Positions 1-9,407 of a DNA stretch of 64,000 nt are shown one piece after another (positions within the stretch are counted from its first letter, which is position 1; every line of letters starts with the position of its first letter). Origin of the DNA: JABFSA01 sp963827515 (lineage in GTDB: Bacteria > Acidobacteriota > Vicinamibacteria > Vicinamibacterales > UBA2999); assembly GCA_963827515.1 (NCBI GenBank), contig CAWHBF010000032.1, forward strand, positions 62,001 through 126,000. Reading direction: 5' to 3'. Below the pieces are notes generated by a model that was not told where the DNA came from, searched no databases, and saw nothing but the letters and a program-made list of their open reading frames with translations. The translations under genes and the position numbers were made by a program.

Positions 1-1695
1 GTTGCGATCGAATCGTATCCGGCAGTTCCCCGCGTAACCCGCGTCCAGGCAGTTGGCCTGCTGCGTCGGCTTGCTGCGCGAGCGTCAGGTTCTCGCCCCC
101 GGCGCCAACCGGCGCGTCCCGATAGAGATCGAATCCAGTCTTCCAGCTCACCGTCCCCGGATACGCCGGGAACTGGCAGTTCTGCGGTGGTGCGCATACC
201 GATTCGGGAATGGACTCTCCGCCTCGGGCCAAGCCTGTGCCCCGGATGATGTAGCGCTCGGCGTACGCGTCAGTGCTCCCGAATAGGCCGGATAGCCGCT
301 GCCGACATCGAAATGCACCCGAACGCGACTACTGGGATTGAGGACGCTGGCGTCGCAGGGGACCACACCGGCACACCACAAGGCATCTCCGATCAACTTC
401 AGCGCCGCCGGCGTCGGCCGATGGGAATGTGCCGCCACAGGCCCCTGCCCGCCCGCGATGTTGTAAGCGTCCGTCGTCATGAACCCGACTTCAACGAAGA
501 GATCCTTGATGGATGCGCTTGGACCGTCGCCACCGGCTGCCGCTTCCATGGCGCGGATATTGGGCAGGGCTTCGCCGTTCGGCTCTTTCAACACGGCCGT
601 GCTCAGCTCCAACTTGTCTAACAGGCCGTCCTCGTCGGCGTCCTGAACGGTGGTACTGAAGATGATCGCCGCCCATGAAAGGCAGTCGTACGGCGAACTG
701 TTGGTGTGGTCAACTGCGGTCGTGACCTGCTCGCCGAAGCCCGTGCCAAGATCTGTCCCGGGCATCCGCCCGCTCACGTTGTAAGTTGGAGAAGACCACC
801 TTCGGTCCGACGAGGGACTAGAGCCTGGTCCGAATGGATTGGTCGGGATGAGCGCCGGCAATCCGTTGAACAGCACTCGTTCCGTAGAATTGCCCGCGCC
901 GCTGCCAACCAGATGGGTCATCTTGGCGGCGGGACTGACTGACCGCGATTGGAAGAACCCCCGGATCGTCTGAGTCGTTGTCGCACCCTGAGCCTGGACG
1001 TGGATGCCGTCATACAGCACGATCTTCGTCAGGGGCTCGGTCGGGTCCCGATAGATGACGAACAGACTGGCGCCTGCGGTCTGCGGAACCTGATTCCCAG
1101 TTCCCGCTTCCGGGAGCGTCACGGTGTGCGGGTCCTCACCGTTTTGCGACAGATCCGCGTCGTTGACCAGACGCTTCCCGGTGGGGTTGCCGTTCGCGTC
1201 CAATTGCCGGGGCAACAACCGGCGAACGTCGGCGCGGAACATCGTCATTCTGTACCCCCCACCTCCGCCCGAGCTCCAGCACGGTGCGTAGTTGGCAGTC
1301 AGCTCCTGTTCGGACGCTTTTACGGCTGTGATAGGGGAACCTCGGAACTGTGCGCCGTTGATCTGATCGATATCTGACCAGATCGTCTCCCAATAGAGAA
1401 AGGCGACGAGAATATCCGCGTTGGCGGGCACGCCGCTCATGGGAATCGTGCCGGTGATGAAGCCGTTCGCACCACTCTGTGGCGCGAGATCGACACCGCC
1501 CACGACGTAGTTGCCGGTGATCGAATAGCTGTTGGAGAACGGCAAGGCCTCCAAGGCGCTCTGTGCCTGTCCGGCTGGTTGTGCCAGCAGCAGGATGAAA
1601 CTCAGAGGCCCAAGGGTTGCAGTTGCCCTTCTCAGCAATCCGGCCTGTGCAGACGCTCGCGCGGACCTTTCTGGGGAACAAATCATGCTCGGCAC
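1..1695 (-). CDS. Secreted protein of unknown function, frameshifted and cut by the window edge
   Basis: The continuous frame from 1695 down to 148 encodes a protein with a hydrophobic signal region (about residues 22-45, ending in a QAQS-like cleavage region). Around residue 350 it has an acidic calcium-loop motif, DADEDGLLD, like thrombospondin type 3 repeats. Near position 283 the coding sense moves to another frame, which reads sensibly (YIIRGTGLARGG, then NCQFPAYPGTVSWKTGFDLY) towards position 1. A second slip is possible near 75, where a third frame gives CLDAGYAGNCRIRFDRN. The true gene therefore continues off the left edge and was broken by one or two single-base changes. No enzyme family is recognised. 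Export and Ca2+ binding are inferences from the signal region and acidic loop. Confidence 0.6.
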
Positions 1696-2218
1696 TCCGA
1701 TGGAATGGCCTGCAGCTGTGAAAACCAGGCTGCCTGTGACGTATGAGGATGGCGACGGGGGGGCAAGACTTCTCCATGTGATCCCTTCTCAGATCCCTCA
1801 GCAAGGTGCCTTAGGTCAGGCACAGAAAGGTGCTGGGACACGTCCCACTCCGGCATCTGCCTGTGGGAGTGCCTGCGCACCCAGCCAAAAAACGGCCTGG
1901 AATTGATGGTCTTCAGGGACCGTCCGCAAGGCGTCGTGGCCTCGCAGGTGTAGAGCGTCGATCAAGTTCGCCGAAGTTATTGCGCTGCTTCTGCACTCTA
2001 TTTCACTTCGTTGCAGCGTGCGTATGATACCCCCGATGAGTAACGTAAATTCTCTGTAACGCCATGCAAATCGTGTTGTCCGACGCAATGAGCCATGTCG
2101 GCCTTGTAACACTATTGTCCCAAGTAAACTCAGTCAGACAATACCGTAGCCTAGTTGCGCAAGCCGTATTTCTTCGAGCCATGGAAGCTCGGGCCGGGGC
2201 CGCGAGCGCCCAACCGCC
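1696..2218. other. 523-base intergenic region
   Basis: No convincing gene is present; the open frames here lack a ribosome binding site and family resemblance. On the minus strand, in the leader of the secreted protein gene, a small stem can form (TCCCAC with GTGGGA, enclosing GGC-AGAT-GCC, around 1824-1870). Near 2115-2150 there is a short inverted pair, ATTGTC and GACAAT. I recognise no riboswitch consensus. Confidence 0.4.
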
Positions 2219-2644
2219 CTACTTCGCGCCGCGTACCCAGTCGGCCAAAATGCGCCACTCGGGATCGTCCTGCGAGGCCCAGTGCTTTCCTCCAGGATGG
2301 AAGGCGATCCCACCGGCTTCCGCCGCGAGCGGCATCATGAGGAGTCGGCTCGCACGCGGATCCCCCGGCACGACGACCCGCCGAATCACCTCGAAGTTCT
2401 TCCTGGACTCCTCCTCGGTCCACGTATCGCGGCCAGGTGACAGGGTCTGGATGACCAAAGGCGTGCCCTGGGAATGGCAGACGTAGCAGCGCGCCAGGGT
2501 CGGGCGCTTGTGCAGCAGGATCGGCTGCACGCGGGTTCGGAAGTACTCGAAATCCAGCATCACGGATGGGGGGGACGCCGGCTGCTGGGCGTGAGCAGAA
2601 CTCAGGGACACCACGACAACCACCGCAATGAGGAGCGTTCGCAT
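2219..2644 (-). CDS. Secreted single-CxxCH cytochrome c-like protein
   Basis: This 141-residue protein starts at ATG 2644 with a clear Sec signal peptide (MRTLLIAVVVVVSLSSAHAQ). Mature residues include a single heme-attachment motif, CYVCH, at about residue 52. A later GGIAFHPGGKHW segment is followed by a C-terminal helix, LADWVRG. This is the usual build of small periplasmic cytochromes in Acidobacteria and Planctomycetes. A longer open frame continues upstream to 2767, but its extra 41 residues are arginine-rich and precede an obvious signal peptide, so the internal start was chosen. Role: probably periplasmic electron transfer. Partner and redox chain are unknown; the neighbours give no specific clue. 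Confidence 0.8.
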   Translation of the reverse strand: MRTLLIAVVVVVSLSSAHAQQPASPPSVMLDFEYFRTRVQPILLHKRPTLARCYVCHSQGTPLVIQTLSPGRDTWTEEESRKNFEVIRRVVVPGDPRASRLLMMPLAAEAGGIAFHPGGKHWASQDDPEWRILADWVRGAK

Positions 2645-2720
2645 GCCGACGCTTATAGCCCGTTGCCGGAGGCGCGTCAATGCCGTTCCGGTGATACACT
2701 CCCGCCGCGAGGTGACCACC

Positions 2721-2913
2721 ATGACGCCAGTTGCCCTTCGATCCCGCCGGCGCCTCCGCGTGCTCATTCAGGCCGAACCTGCTCGCCTCTCCAATCGCCC
2801 TCGGCGCGGCCACGGTTCGGATCATCCAGACCAATTCGGCGGGCGACAACATTCACCTCATCGACCCGGTGACCAACACGGTCGTGGCCGTCATCGACGG
2901 GAATCGAAGTTGA
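2721..2913 (+). pseudogene. 5' remnant of a YncE/YVTN-type secreted beta-propeller gene
   Basis: A ribosome binding site (GAGGTGACCACC) precedes ATG 2721, and the start encodes a twin-arginine-like N terminus (ALRSRRRLRV). After a one-base slip, the frame reads ALGAATVRIIQTNSAGDNIH and then LIDPVTNTVVAVIDG. That is the first blade of the YncE/YVTN propeller family, and it stops at 2913. A normal family member has 300 or more residues, so only the signal peptide and first strand survive. The segment encoding the signal peptide is repeated immediately downstream (2914-2995). Most likely this is a degraded gene or a recombination scar. It could be a very short secreted peptide, but the internal frame slip argues against that. 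Confidence 0.6.
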
Positions 2914-2995
2914 CCTTCGATCCCGCCGGCGCTTCCGCGTATTCATGCAGGCGGCACTGCTCGCCTCTCCAATCGCCCTCGGCGCGGCCACGGTT
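2735..2995 (+). repeat. Direct repeat of a signal-peptide-coding segment (2 copies)
   Basis: Copy 1 (2735-2817) and copy 2 (2914-2995) are about 82 bases each and nearly identical. They differ mainly in the middle (near 2762-2782 and 2941-2960) and by one base in length. Both encode RSRRR..RV followed by LLASPIALGAATV in shifted frames. Copy 2 runs on into a short unrelated frame (HSKPRFECTPHTN). This looks like duplication of the 5' end of a YncE-type gene. Confidence 0.8.
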
Positions 2996-3114
2996 CACAG
3001 CAAGCCGCGGTTCGAGTGTACGCCGCACACGAACTGACACGTCCACCACCCGGAACAATAGCCCGCCTGACGAGCAAGTCCTCAGAGACGTTCTCTGTCG
3101 CATGGAGGTGACCA

Positions 3115-4020
3115 GTGATCCGACGAAAGAGCCTCGTACTGATTTGGATCTGCGTATTGGCGTTGTCCGCCGGCACGGCGTATGCCCAGGTCACGAAATG
3201 GGGCAGCGAGCGCTCCATCAACCAGATCACCGAACACATCTATCGGTTCGGCACCAGCATGAATCACATGTTCATCGTGACCACGGAAGGGATTATCGTG
3301 GTCGACGGGGACTGCGACAACATGCAGTGGCTCAAGTCGGAACTGCAGACGCGGTTCAAAGTGCCCGTCAAGTACGTGGTGTTGAGCCACGATCACCAGG
3401 GCCACATCTGCGACACGCAGGTCTTTGCCGACACGGCTGTCGGTATCGGGCATGTGAACATCCGAGACCACATCATCCGGGAGAAACGACGATCCATCGT
3501 TCCGCAGATCACGTTCGAGGACACGATGGAAATCCAGTTGGGGGGCATCCGGGTTGTACTGATGTACCTCGGCCCGACACACAGCGACAACATGATCTAC
3601 GTGCACGTGCCGGCGGAGGGACTGCTCTTCGCACCTGACTTCGCCCGTGGCAAGAACATCTTGCCGGATTTCAGGGATCTCGAAATCCACAATGCGCTGA
3701 AAGCTCTGCGGACCCTGGCCTACCTTCCCGATGTGAAAATCGTCCTCGAGGGCCACGACCGGTCCACTTCGACCCAGCAGGCATTTCTCGACTTCCATCG
3801 ATATCTGCAGGCAGTCAGAGACCGCGTGTTAGAGCGCGTCGTCGCGGGTAAGAGCCTCGCGGAGATTCGCAAGGAAGTCACGATGGACGACTTCAAGGAC
3901 TACAACCAGAGTCCGGCGCGCGTGCTCGTGCACGTCGATACGACCTATGACTATTTGTGGCGCAATCGCGAACCGACGATCGGAGGCGCCCAGATGCCGG
4001 TCCGCGTGCCCCGGGAGTAG
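3115..4020 (+). CDS. Secreted metallo-beta-lactamase-fold hydrolase with an altered metal motif
   Basis: The GTG start at 3115 is preceded by GGAGGTGACCA and opens a Sec signal peptide ending in GTAYAQ. The 301-residue product has the metallo-beta-lactamase fold order: VVDGDCDN strand, SHDHQGH motif, GPTHSDN (third histidine) and LEGHD (final histidine). The usual motif is HxHxDH; here the aspartate that binds the second metal is glycine (HDHQGH). Other ligand histidines are kept. It is periplasmic, probably hydrolysing an unknown ester, lactone or amide. The Asp-to-Gly change may give a mono-metal or altered enzyme. Resistance activity should not be assumed. Confidence 0.75.
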   Translation: MIRRKSLVLIWICVLALSAGTAYAQVTKWGSERSINQITEHIYRFGTSMNHMFIVTTEGIIVVDGDCDNMQWLKSELQTRFKVPVKYVVLSHDHQGHICDTQVFADTAVGIGHVNIRDHIIREKRRSIVPQITFEDTMEIQLGGIRVVLMYLGPTHSDNMIYVHVPAEGLLFAPDFARGKNILPDFRDLEIHNALKALRTLAYLPDVKIVLEGHDRSTSTQQAFLDFHRYLQAVRDRVLERVVAGKSLAEIRKEVTMDDFKDYNQSPARVLVHVDTTYDYLWRNREPTIGGAQMPVRVPRE

Positions 4021-4035
4021 GTGGGAACTGCGCGG

Positions 4036-4861
4036 CTAGAACTTGTCCAGCCCTTCGGTCAGCTCGATATACGTGCCCCAGGGATCGGTTAGAAAGGCGA
4101 TCGCGATCCCGATATCGGGACGTTTCGTGTATGGCATGTCGAATCGGATCCCTGCCGCTTCGAGTTTCTTGCAGAAGGCTTCGAGGTTCTTGACCTCGAA
4201 GCCGATGTGATCCAGCGCCCGTCCTCTGATGGCGGCCACCGGCGTCGCATTCTTGGAATACCGGAGATTGACTCCAGGCAGAATCTTGGCTTCGTAGAGC
4301 GTCGCGGGGTTGCCTCCGGGTTGGCCCGGCTGTGCGCCGAAGACCTGCGCGTACCAGGCCTCCATGTCCGCCATGGTCTTGCCGCCCGGAGCCGGTTCGG
4401 GAACGAAGAAGTGGATCTGGTCGAACACGATGGGTGCGGCTTGCATCGGCCGCTCCGGCATCTCGAGTCGCAGCCCGTCGGGCGTGTAGAAGAATCCGCC
4501 GCGCCCGCTGGCATTCAGCTCCATCTTGGTGCCGAGCGTTTTGAACGTGGCGACGCTCGCCGCGCCGTCCTTCACGAGGAATCCCACGTGATCCACGATC
4601 GACCCCGCGCTTCCGCCCGAGGGTTCACCCTGTCGCAACAGGATCAGCACGCCAGGAAACTTGACCGCTTCGTTCTGTCCCACTTTCGTGGCCGTCCCGC
4701 CGAGCGCCAACCAGAATGATCTGACTGGCCGCGACATCACGAACGTTCAGGTGCACGTGCCCCATCGTGACGCCGGCCTCATTGGGTGGCGCCAGCTGTG
4801 CCCTCGAAAGACCGGGGAGAAGGCAGATCGACAGACCGACGATGAGAGCGATACGTGTCAT
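4036..4861 (-). CDS. Secreted VOC (glyoxalase/bleomycin-resistance fold) protein, one frameshift
   Basis: The gene starts at ATG 4861, after the ribosome binding site ACAGGAG, with a signal peptide (MTRIALIVGLSICLLPGLSRAQ). Its first VOC module begins MGHVHLNVRDVAAS. The frame then slips by one base near 4717 and resumes FWLALGGTATKV to the stop at 4036. Two VOC modules are visible: GSIVDHVGFLVKD and FDQIHFFVPEP, then ALDHIGFEVKNL and DPWGTYIELTEGLDKF. VOC proteins use paired modules to hold a divalent metal. Substrate is unknown. It lies with an NTF2-like gene and an amidohydrolase on the same strand, so a catabolic role is plausible but unproven. Confidence 0.7.
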
Positions 4862-4918
4862 GGCCACTCCTGTCACAACGTCCTTCCGTAGCATCGGACA
4901 ACCCACGCAGGATCCAAA

Positions 4919-5291
4919 TCACACCTTGGCGCGCGTGGCTTGCCACGCGACCAACTGCCAGGCGCCACCTCGGAGAGCGTAGACCTCCAGAAAGAGGATC
5001 GGATAGCTGAGGTTCTCGCCGTCGTGGTTCACCCGCATCTGGGCGCGCCCACGAACGATGGCGGCATTGCCACAGGGAACCACGTCCCTCTCCAGAAAAT
5101 CGACGCCGAGGTAGTGGCCACTACGAACGAGTCCGAGGAAACTGGTCTTCGTGTCGGTTCTGCCGCTCGAATGCGAATAGGACAAGATCATCAGCAAGGA
5201 TCGGATCGAGGGCTTCTAGATCCAGCGCCACCATTGCGCCAATACGTTTCGCCTCGACACGCAGAATCTCCTGTTCGACGTCACCGCCCAC
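4919..5291 (-). CDS. NTF2-like (SnoaL/DUF4440-type) protein, one frameshift
   Basis: Reading from GTG 5291, which overlaps the end of the amidohydrolase gene, gives EQEILRVEAKRIGAMVALDL, then EALDPILADDLV. A one-base slip near 5178 (an extra C in GTCC) leads into YSHSSGRTDTK and continues to AWQLVAWQATRAKV at 4919. The reconstructed protein of about 123 residues has the NTF2-like pattern: an N-terminal helix, a DDLVYSHSSG strand, and a C-terminal GAWQLVAWQATR strand. No signal peptide is seen. Such proteins are small cones that bind or isomerise hydrophobic ligands; the ligand is unknown. Translational coupling to the upstream gene is suggested by the overlap. Confidence 0.65.
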
Positions 5292-6958
5292 TCTCGAGCT
5301 CCTTGTACGGTCCGGCGCCGTACACGACCTTGCCCCCGACCATCGTCAGCACCGATTCGATTCCACCGACTTCGCCCACCGGGACGGTCATGTAGTCCTT
5401 CGACAGCACAGCCAGATCGGCAAGCTTGCCCACTTCGAGCGATCCGCGCACATCGTCATCGTGCGCGGGCCAGGCGCTCCCGATGGTGTAGAAGCGGAGC
5501 GCATCAGCGCGGCTCGGAATCTCCTCCGGTCCGCGCAACACGGTGCCACCCGCATTTTTTCCATCGAGCAGCCACTGGAGCACGGTGAACGGGTTGTAGG
5601 TCGAGACACGGTGGGCATCGGTGCCGGCGCCGATGACAACGCCAATCTCGTGTCCGGTGACGACGGGTGGCTCACGTCGAACATTGTTCGCTTCGCCGTT
5701 CTTCGAGCACCTCGTCTCCGGAGTTGTACCTTGCGTCCTGCACGGTCCAGCCAATCCCCAGCGCTTTCATCCGCGCAGCGTTGCGGGTGATGCGTCGTTC
5801 AGATGCGCGATCGTCCATCGCAGAGGCTTGATCGGGAAACTCGCGATTCACGCGCTCCCAGATGCCAAGGAGATGGTCGACATTGTCTTCGCTATTCCAG
5901 TGCATCGTGACCGTCAGTCCTCGCTCCGCCGCCCAACGCACGATCTGGTAGTACTTCTCCTTATCGGCCTCCGGCGGAATGCCGTTGATCCCGTTCATCG
6001 CCCAGGTTACGCGCTCACCGATGCCGTTGAAGTGGAGCATCTCGTCGCCGAAACCCTGCGGCATCATCGCGAGATAGTTCCGATACTCGTCGAACTCCGA
6101 GCCATCGGTCATGCCGCACAGGCTGTAGGCGACCCGCACCGTGAGGTGTCCATCACGCCAGACCTTGAACAGCGCCTGATACTCGCGAGGCGTGACGTTG
6201 TTGCCGCCCGGATCGCCGACGCCCGTCAAGCCCAGGCGATTGAGCTCGCGAAAGAAGAGCTTCGTGCCGGCGACTTGCTCCTCGAAACGTCGGCTTGGGC
6301 AGGCGCTCGAAGAACTCCACGAGGTTGCCGGTGATCGCACCAGTGGGCTTGCCTGTCGCGTCCCGTACGAGCGTGTTGCCCTTCGGCAGGTCGGCGTCCG
6401 TATTGATGTTCAGCGTCTTCAGTGCGAGGGGCGTCAACATGGCCCAACCGTAGGCAAGCTGGACGTAGACGGGGTTATTCGGCGCTGCGGCGACGAGTTC
6501 GTCCTGTCTCGGCCGACGCCGCTCCCTGAACGTGTCGAGCGTGGCCGGAGGCGTCACCACGATTAACCATGCACCCGGCTTGGCCTGCAGGGCCGCTCGC
6601 GAAGGCGGCTCAATGCGTCCGCCAACGACGCGGCGCCGATCCAGTTCACTTCCGTGCTGAAACTCAATGCCGCGCGCGTCGCATGCATGTGCGAATCGAT
6701 GAGACCCGGGATCACCGTGCGCCCCTGCAGATCGATGGTGCGGGTCGCCGGACCGGCGAACTTGCGGACGTCCGCGTCGCTGCCAACCGCCATGATCCGT
6801 CCTTCGCGCACGGCAACGGCGCTCCTCGTCGAGAACTGTTGATCAACGGTCAGAACCTTGCCGTTGAAAAGAACAGTGTCAGCGACCTGTGCGGATGCCG
6901 CCGATGCGCCTGCCGCCACGAGAACCACCCCGAGGGTGGCTGCAAACCAATTGCGCAT
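5281..6958 (-). pseudogene. Secreted amidohydrolase (YtcJ-like, Amidohydro_3), broken by about five frameshifts
   Basis: The start at ATG 6958 follows GGGAG and encodes a signal peptide (MRNWFAATLGVVLVAAGASA). The family order is intact when frames are joined: VPGLIDSHMH-type metal site (VIPGLIDSHMHATRA), PGAWLIVVTPPATLDTF, LTGVGDPGG, TVTMHWNSEDNVDHLL, IAHLNDAS, GAGTDAHRVSTYNPFTVLQW and the C-terminal GKLADLAVLSKDYM. Slips are seen near 6596, 6284, 5841, 5790 and 5700; the 5841/5790 pair compensates. The reconstructed length is about 560 residues, normal for the family. Either the gene is decaying or this stretch has poor base calls. The intact enzyme would hydrolyse an unknown N-substituted amide or imide in the periplasm. 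Confidence 0.7.
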
Positions 6959-6991
6959 GATCAATCTCCCAACAAGACCCGCGGACATTCG

Positions 6992-8092
6992 TCAGCGGCT
7001 CGACGTCGTGGGCGTACCGGTGCTCCTCGTACCCGGTCCCGCGCTCTTTGCCGGATAGTCCTTTGCGAAGCCAGTACGCTGATTCAGCAGGGTGAAGCTG
7101 CCATCGGGTTTCACCGACATCTTGAACGCATACCCGTGATCCACGTCGTCCATGTTCGCGACCATGCTCTCCGGCGGGTTGTGAGCCTTGTCAACGAGGA
7201 CGGAGTAGTGCAGCTGCCAGAGATCCACGTTGGGCAGACCGTGGATGATGTTCCACGTCTCGACCTCACCACCTTTGCGGGGGCCGTTGTTCATGATCGC
7301 CACGCGCGCGCGTGTCGCGTGCACAAGCGATGGGGCGCCTCCCCAGGCGGTGCCATGTCTGGTGGTGTGGTACACGTCGAAGGTGCCAAGCAGATTGTTC
7401 GGGCACGCCAGCTCGTGCTCCTGGTTCCATGTCAGGTCCGCGAGGTTGAGCATCCTGAAATTGCCGAACGTGATGGTGCTTCCCAGCGACTCTCGGTTCT
7501 CTGGGGTCGGGTCCATGACCTTCGCCGTGAACTCCTTGCAGAAAGGATTAGCGGCCCCCGCGCCAGGCGCACCCGTGAGCGCGCTCTTTAGCAGATTTCC
7601 AGACCCGGACACGAATGTGACATCGAGCCCGGCGATCGGGATCTTGTCGCCCGGCTTCGGCACGGTCACCCTGACACGCTCACGAGTGGGGAGCCAGCTC
7701 AAGAACCCGGTGGCGCGGTTCGGCTGATTCTCCGTGGTGTAAGCGCCATGGTCGTACCAGTAGCGAATCGGGAGGCGAGCGGCGAGCTCGGTGGCATTCC
7801 CTACATGGTCGCCGTGGTAGTGGCTGACGACGACGTAATCGAGCTGTTGAAGACCAGCCTCCTTGACGGCCTTCATGATGCTCTCGACCTGCATCTTCTT
7901 CGCATCGTTCGTGCCGGTGTCCCAGAGCAGGGACTCACCGCTCGGCGTCACAAACAGCGTGGCCTGGCCGCCTTCAGTGTCGATGAAGTAGATCTCAAGG
8001 GGCTTCTGCGCGCCCGCCTGCCCCTGGATACGAGTGGCCATCAGTGGCACGAGCATCACTATTGCGAGCAACGACAGCCAGGTCCTACGCAT
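6992..8092 (-). CDS. Secreted metallo-beta-lactamase-fold hydrolase (ComEC C-domain-like)
   Basis: ATG 8092 has a GGAGG seven bases upstream, so it is preferred over the ATG at 8113. The N terminus is a signal peptide (MRRTWLSLLAIVMLVPLMATR). The domain opens LEIYFIDTEGGQATLFVTP and carries the complete metal motif SHYHGDH, then LNLADLTWNQEHELACP and VAIMNNGPRKGG. This is the order in the MBL-fold proteins related to the extracellular domain of ComEC. About 366 residues; a Ser/Thr/Gly-rich tail ends the protein. It is probably a periplasmic phosphodiesterase or related hydrolase. Competence function cannot be inferred because no ComEC channel is attached or nearby. Confidence 0.8.
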   Translation of the reverse strand: MRRTWLSLLAIVMLVPLMATRIQGQAGAQKPLEIYFIDTEGGQATLFVTPSGESLLWDTGTNDAKKMQVESIMKAVKEAGLQQLDYVVVSHYHGDHVGNATELAARLPIRYWYDHGAYTTENQPNRATGFLSWLPTRERVRVTVPKPGDKIPIAGLDVTFVSGSGNLLKSALTGAPGAGAANPFCKEFTAKVMDPTPENRESLGSTITFGNFRMLNLADLTWNQEHELACPNNLLGTFDVYHTTRHGTAWGGAPSLVHATRARVAIMNNGPRKGGEVETWNIIHGLPNVDLWQLHYSVLVDKAHNPPESMVANMDDVDHGYAFKMSVKPDGSFTLLNQRTGFAKDYPAKSAGPGTRSTGTPTTSSR

Positions 8093-8270
8093 ACTCAGCC
8101 TCCATTCAGCCATGTGACGGCGTCCGCGTGCGAACCATATCGCAGATCGGCACGCATTGGTATTGGGTATCGCTCACAACCCGGCTGGCCAACGACCCAC
8201 ACGTCAGCTACCAGCCAGAGGCGACGTTCAGGGTGGTGCAGCGGGACTCAATGCCCCTCGAGACCGCGGG

Positions 8271-9371
8271 CTATGGCGTAGGGCCGACGACGGTGTTGGT
8301 CAGGGTGCCTACTCCCTCGTAGGTGCAGACGGAGCGATCGCCGGCCTTGAAGTAGACGGGCGGCGTCCGCGCGGAACCAACGCCCGCCGGCGTACCCGTC
8401 GTGACGAGGTCTCCCACTCTGAGCGACATGATGCTCGACGCGTAGGCGACCTGTTCGAAGACGTTGTGGATCATGAACGACGTGTTCGCCTCCTGCATCA
8501 CCTGGCCGTTCAGCGAGAACGTAATCGCCAGCTTCTGCGGATCGGCGACGAACTCCTTCGGCGTGATGAAGGGCCCGAGCGGCGCGAACGTGTCGTGGTT
8601 CTTGCTGATCACCCAATCCGATCCATACCGCGTATCGCCTCGCCCGCCGCGGTCGGACACGTCGTTCTGGATGGTGTATCCGAAGATATAGCCTGCGGCC
8701 TGCGCCACCGGGACGCGGGTCGCGGGCCGACTGACAACCACGCTCATCTCGCATTCCCAGTCAACGTTCGTACGTCCAGGCGGGAGCCGAATCGCCTCTC
8801 CCTCCGCGATGATGGCTGCGGGCGACTTCATGAACACGTACGGATTCCAGCGCGTATCGTCCGCCGCGCGTTCCCAAATACCGGGCGCGCTCCGCGTGTT
8901 CGGCAACGCGGCACCCGATGTCGCAGCACCCATCCCGGGAACCTGTTCCCGCAGCTTGGCCATCTCGAGATCGTGCTCGCGATAGTTCACCGCAACGTTC
9001 AGCATCGTCGTGGGATACATGATCGGCGGAAGGATCTTCACGGCGCGCAAATCGTAGGCGTACGGAGGCCTCGCGGTCCCAGCCGCCTCGACACTCCTCA
9101 CGATCTCGACGATGCGCGCGCGTAGTCCGCCGTCGTAGCGGGCGATGAGGTCCTTCATGTCGGCCGGTGCGGCGAGCGTCGAAGCAGGCGTTCCAATCGC
9201 GGCGTGCGCCGCCGGGAAATCGATTACCAGGGATTCCCGCAGGACGATGCCGACGAACGTGCGGCCGTCGCGCTCGAACGTCCCCAGCTTGAATGGCGTC
9301 GGCGCCTGAGCGCTCGCGAGTGCAGCTGAAACCACACAAATAATCAGAGATCCCAGGGCTAGCCGTTTCAT
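8271..9371 (-). CDS. Secreted fumarylacetoacetate hydrolase family protein
   Basis: The 366-residue product starts MKRLALGSLIICVVSAALASAQ, a good signal peptide, which is unusual for this family. The N-terminal domain (about 25-110) is followed by the catalytic FAH fold: NVAVNYREHDLEMAK, VFMKSPAAIIAEGEAIRLP, the metal-binding DWECEMSVVV (ExE), GYTIQNDVSDR, and the C-terminal LRVGDLVTTGTPAGVG. FAH-family enzymes cleave carbon-carbon bonds or isomerise 2-oxo acids using Mg2+ or Mn2+. The substrate is unknown, and periplasmic placement suggests action on an external aromatic-breakdown product. The neighbouring hydrolases are all exported too, fitting a scavenging role. Confidence 0.85.
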   Translation of the reverse strand: MKRLALGSLIICVVSAALASAQAPTPFKLGTFERDGRTFVGIVLRESLVIDFPAAHAAIGTPASTLAAPADMKDLIARYDGGLRARIVEIVRSVEAAGTARPPYAYDLRAVKILPPIMYPTTMLNVAVNYREHDLEMAKLREQVPGMGAATSGAALPNTRSAPGIWERAADDTRWNPYVFMKSPAAIIAEGEAIRLPPGRTNVDWECEMSVVVSRPATRVPVAQAAGYIFGYTIQNDVSDRGGRGDTRYGSDWVISKNHDTFAPLGPFITPKEFVADPQKLAITFSLNGQVMQEANTSFMIHNVFEQVAYASSIMSLRVGDLVTTGTPAGVGSARTPPVYFKAGDRSVCTYEGVGTLTNTVVGPTP

Positions 9372-9407
9372 GCGCGTTTCCTCTGTGGATCCCTGCTGGG
9401 ATTCGGC

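Noticed and set aside
1700..1930. Possible riboswitch in the leader of the secreted protein gene
   Set aside because: Some stems can be drawn but I found no match to the conserved cores of the classes I know, such as the cyclic-di-GMP types.
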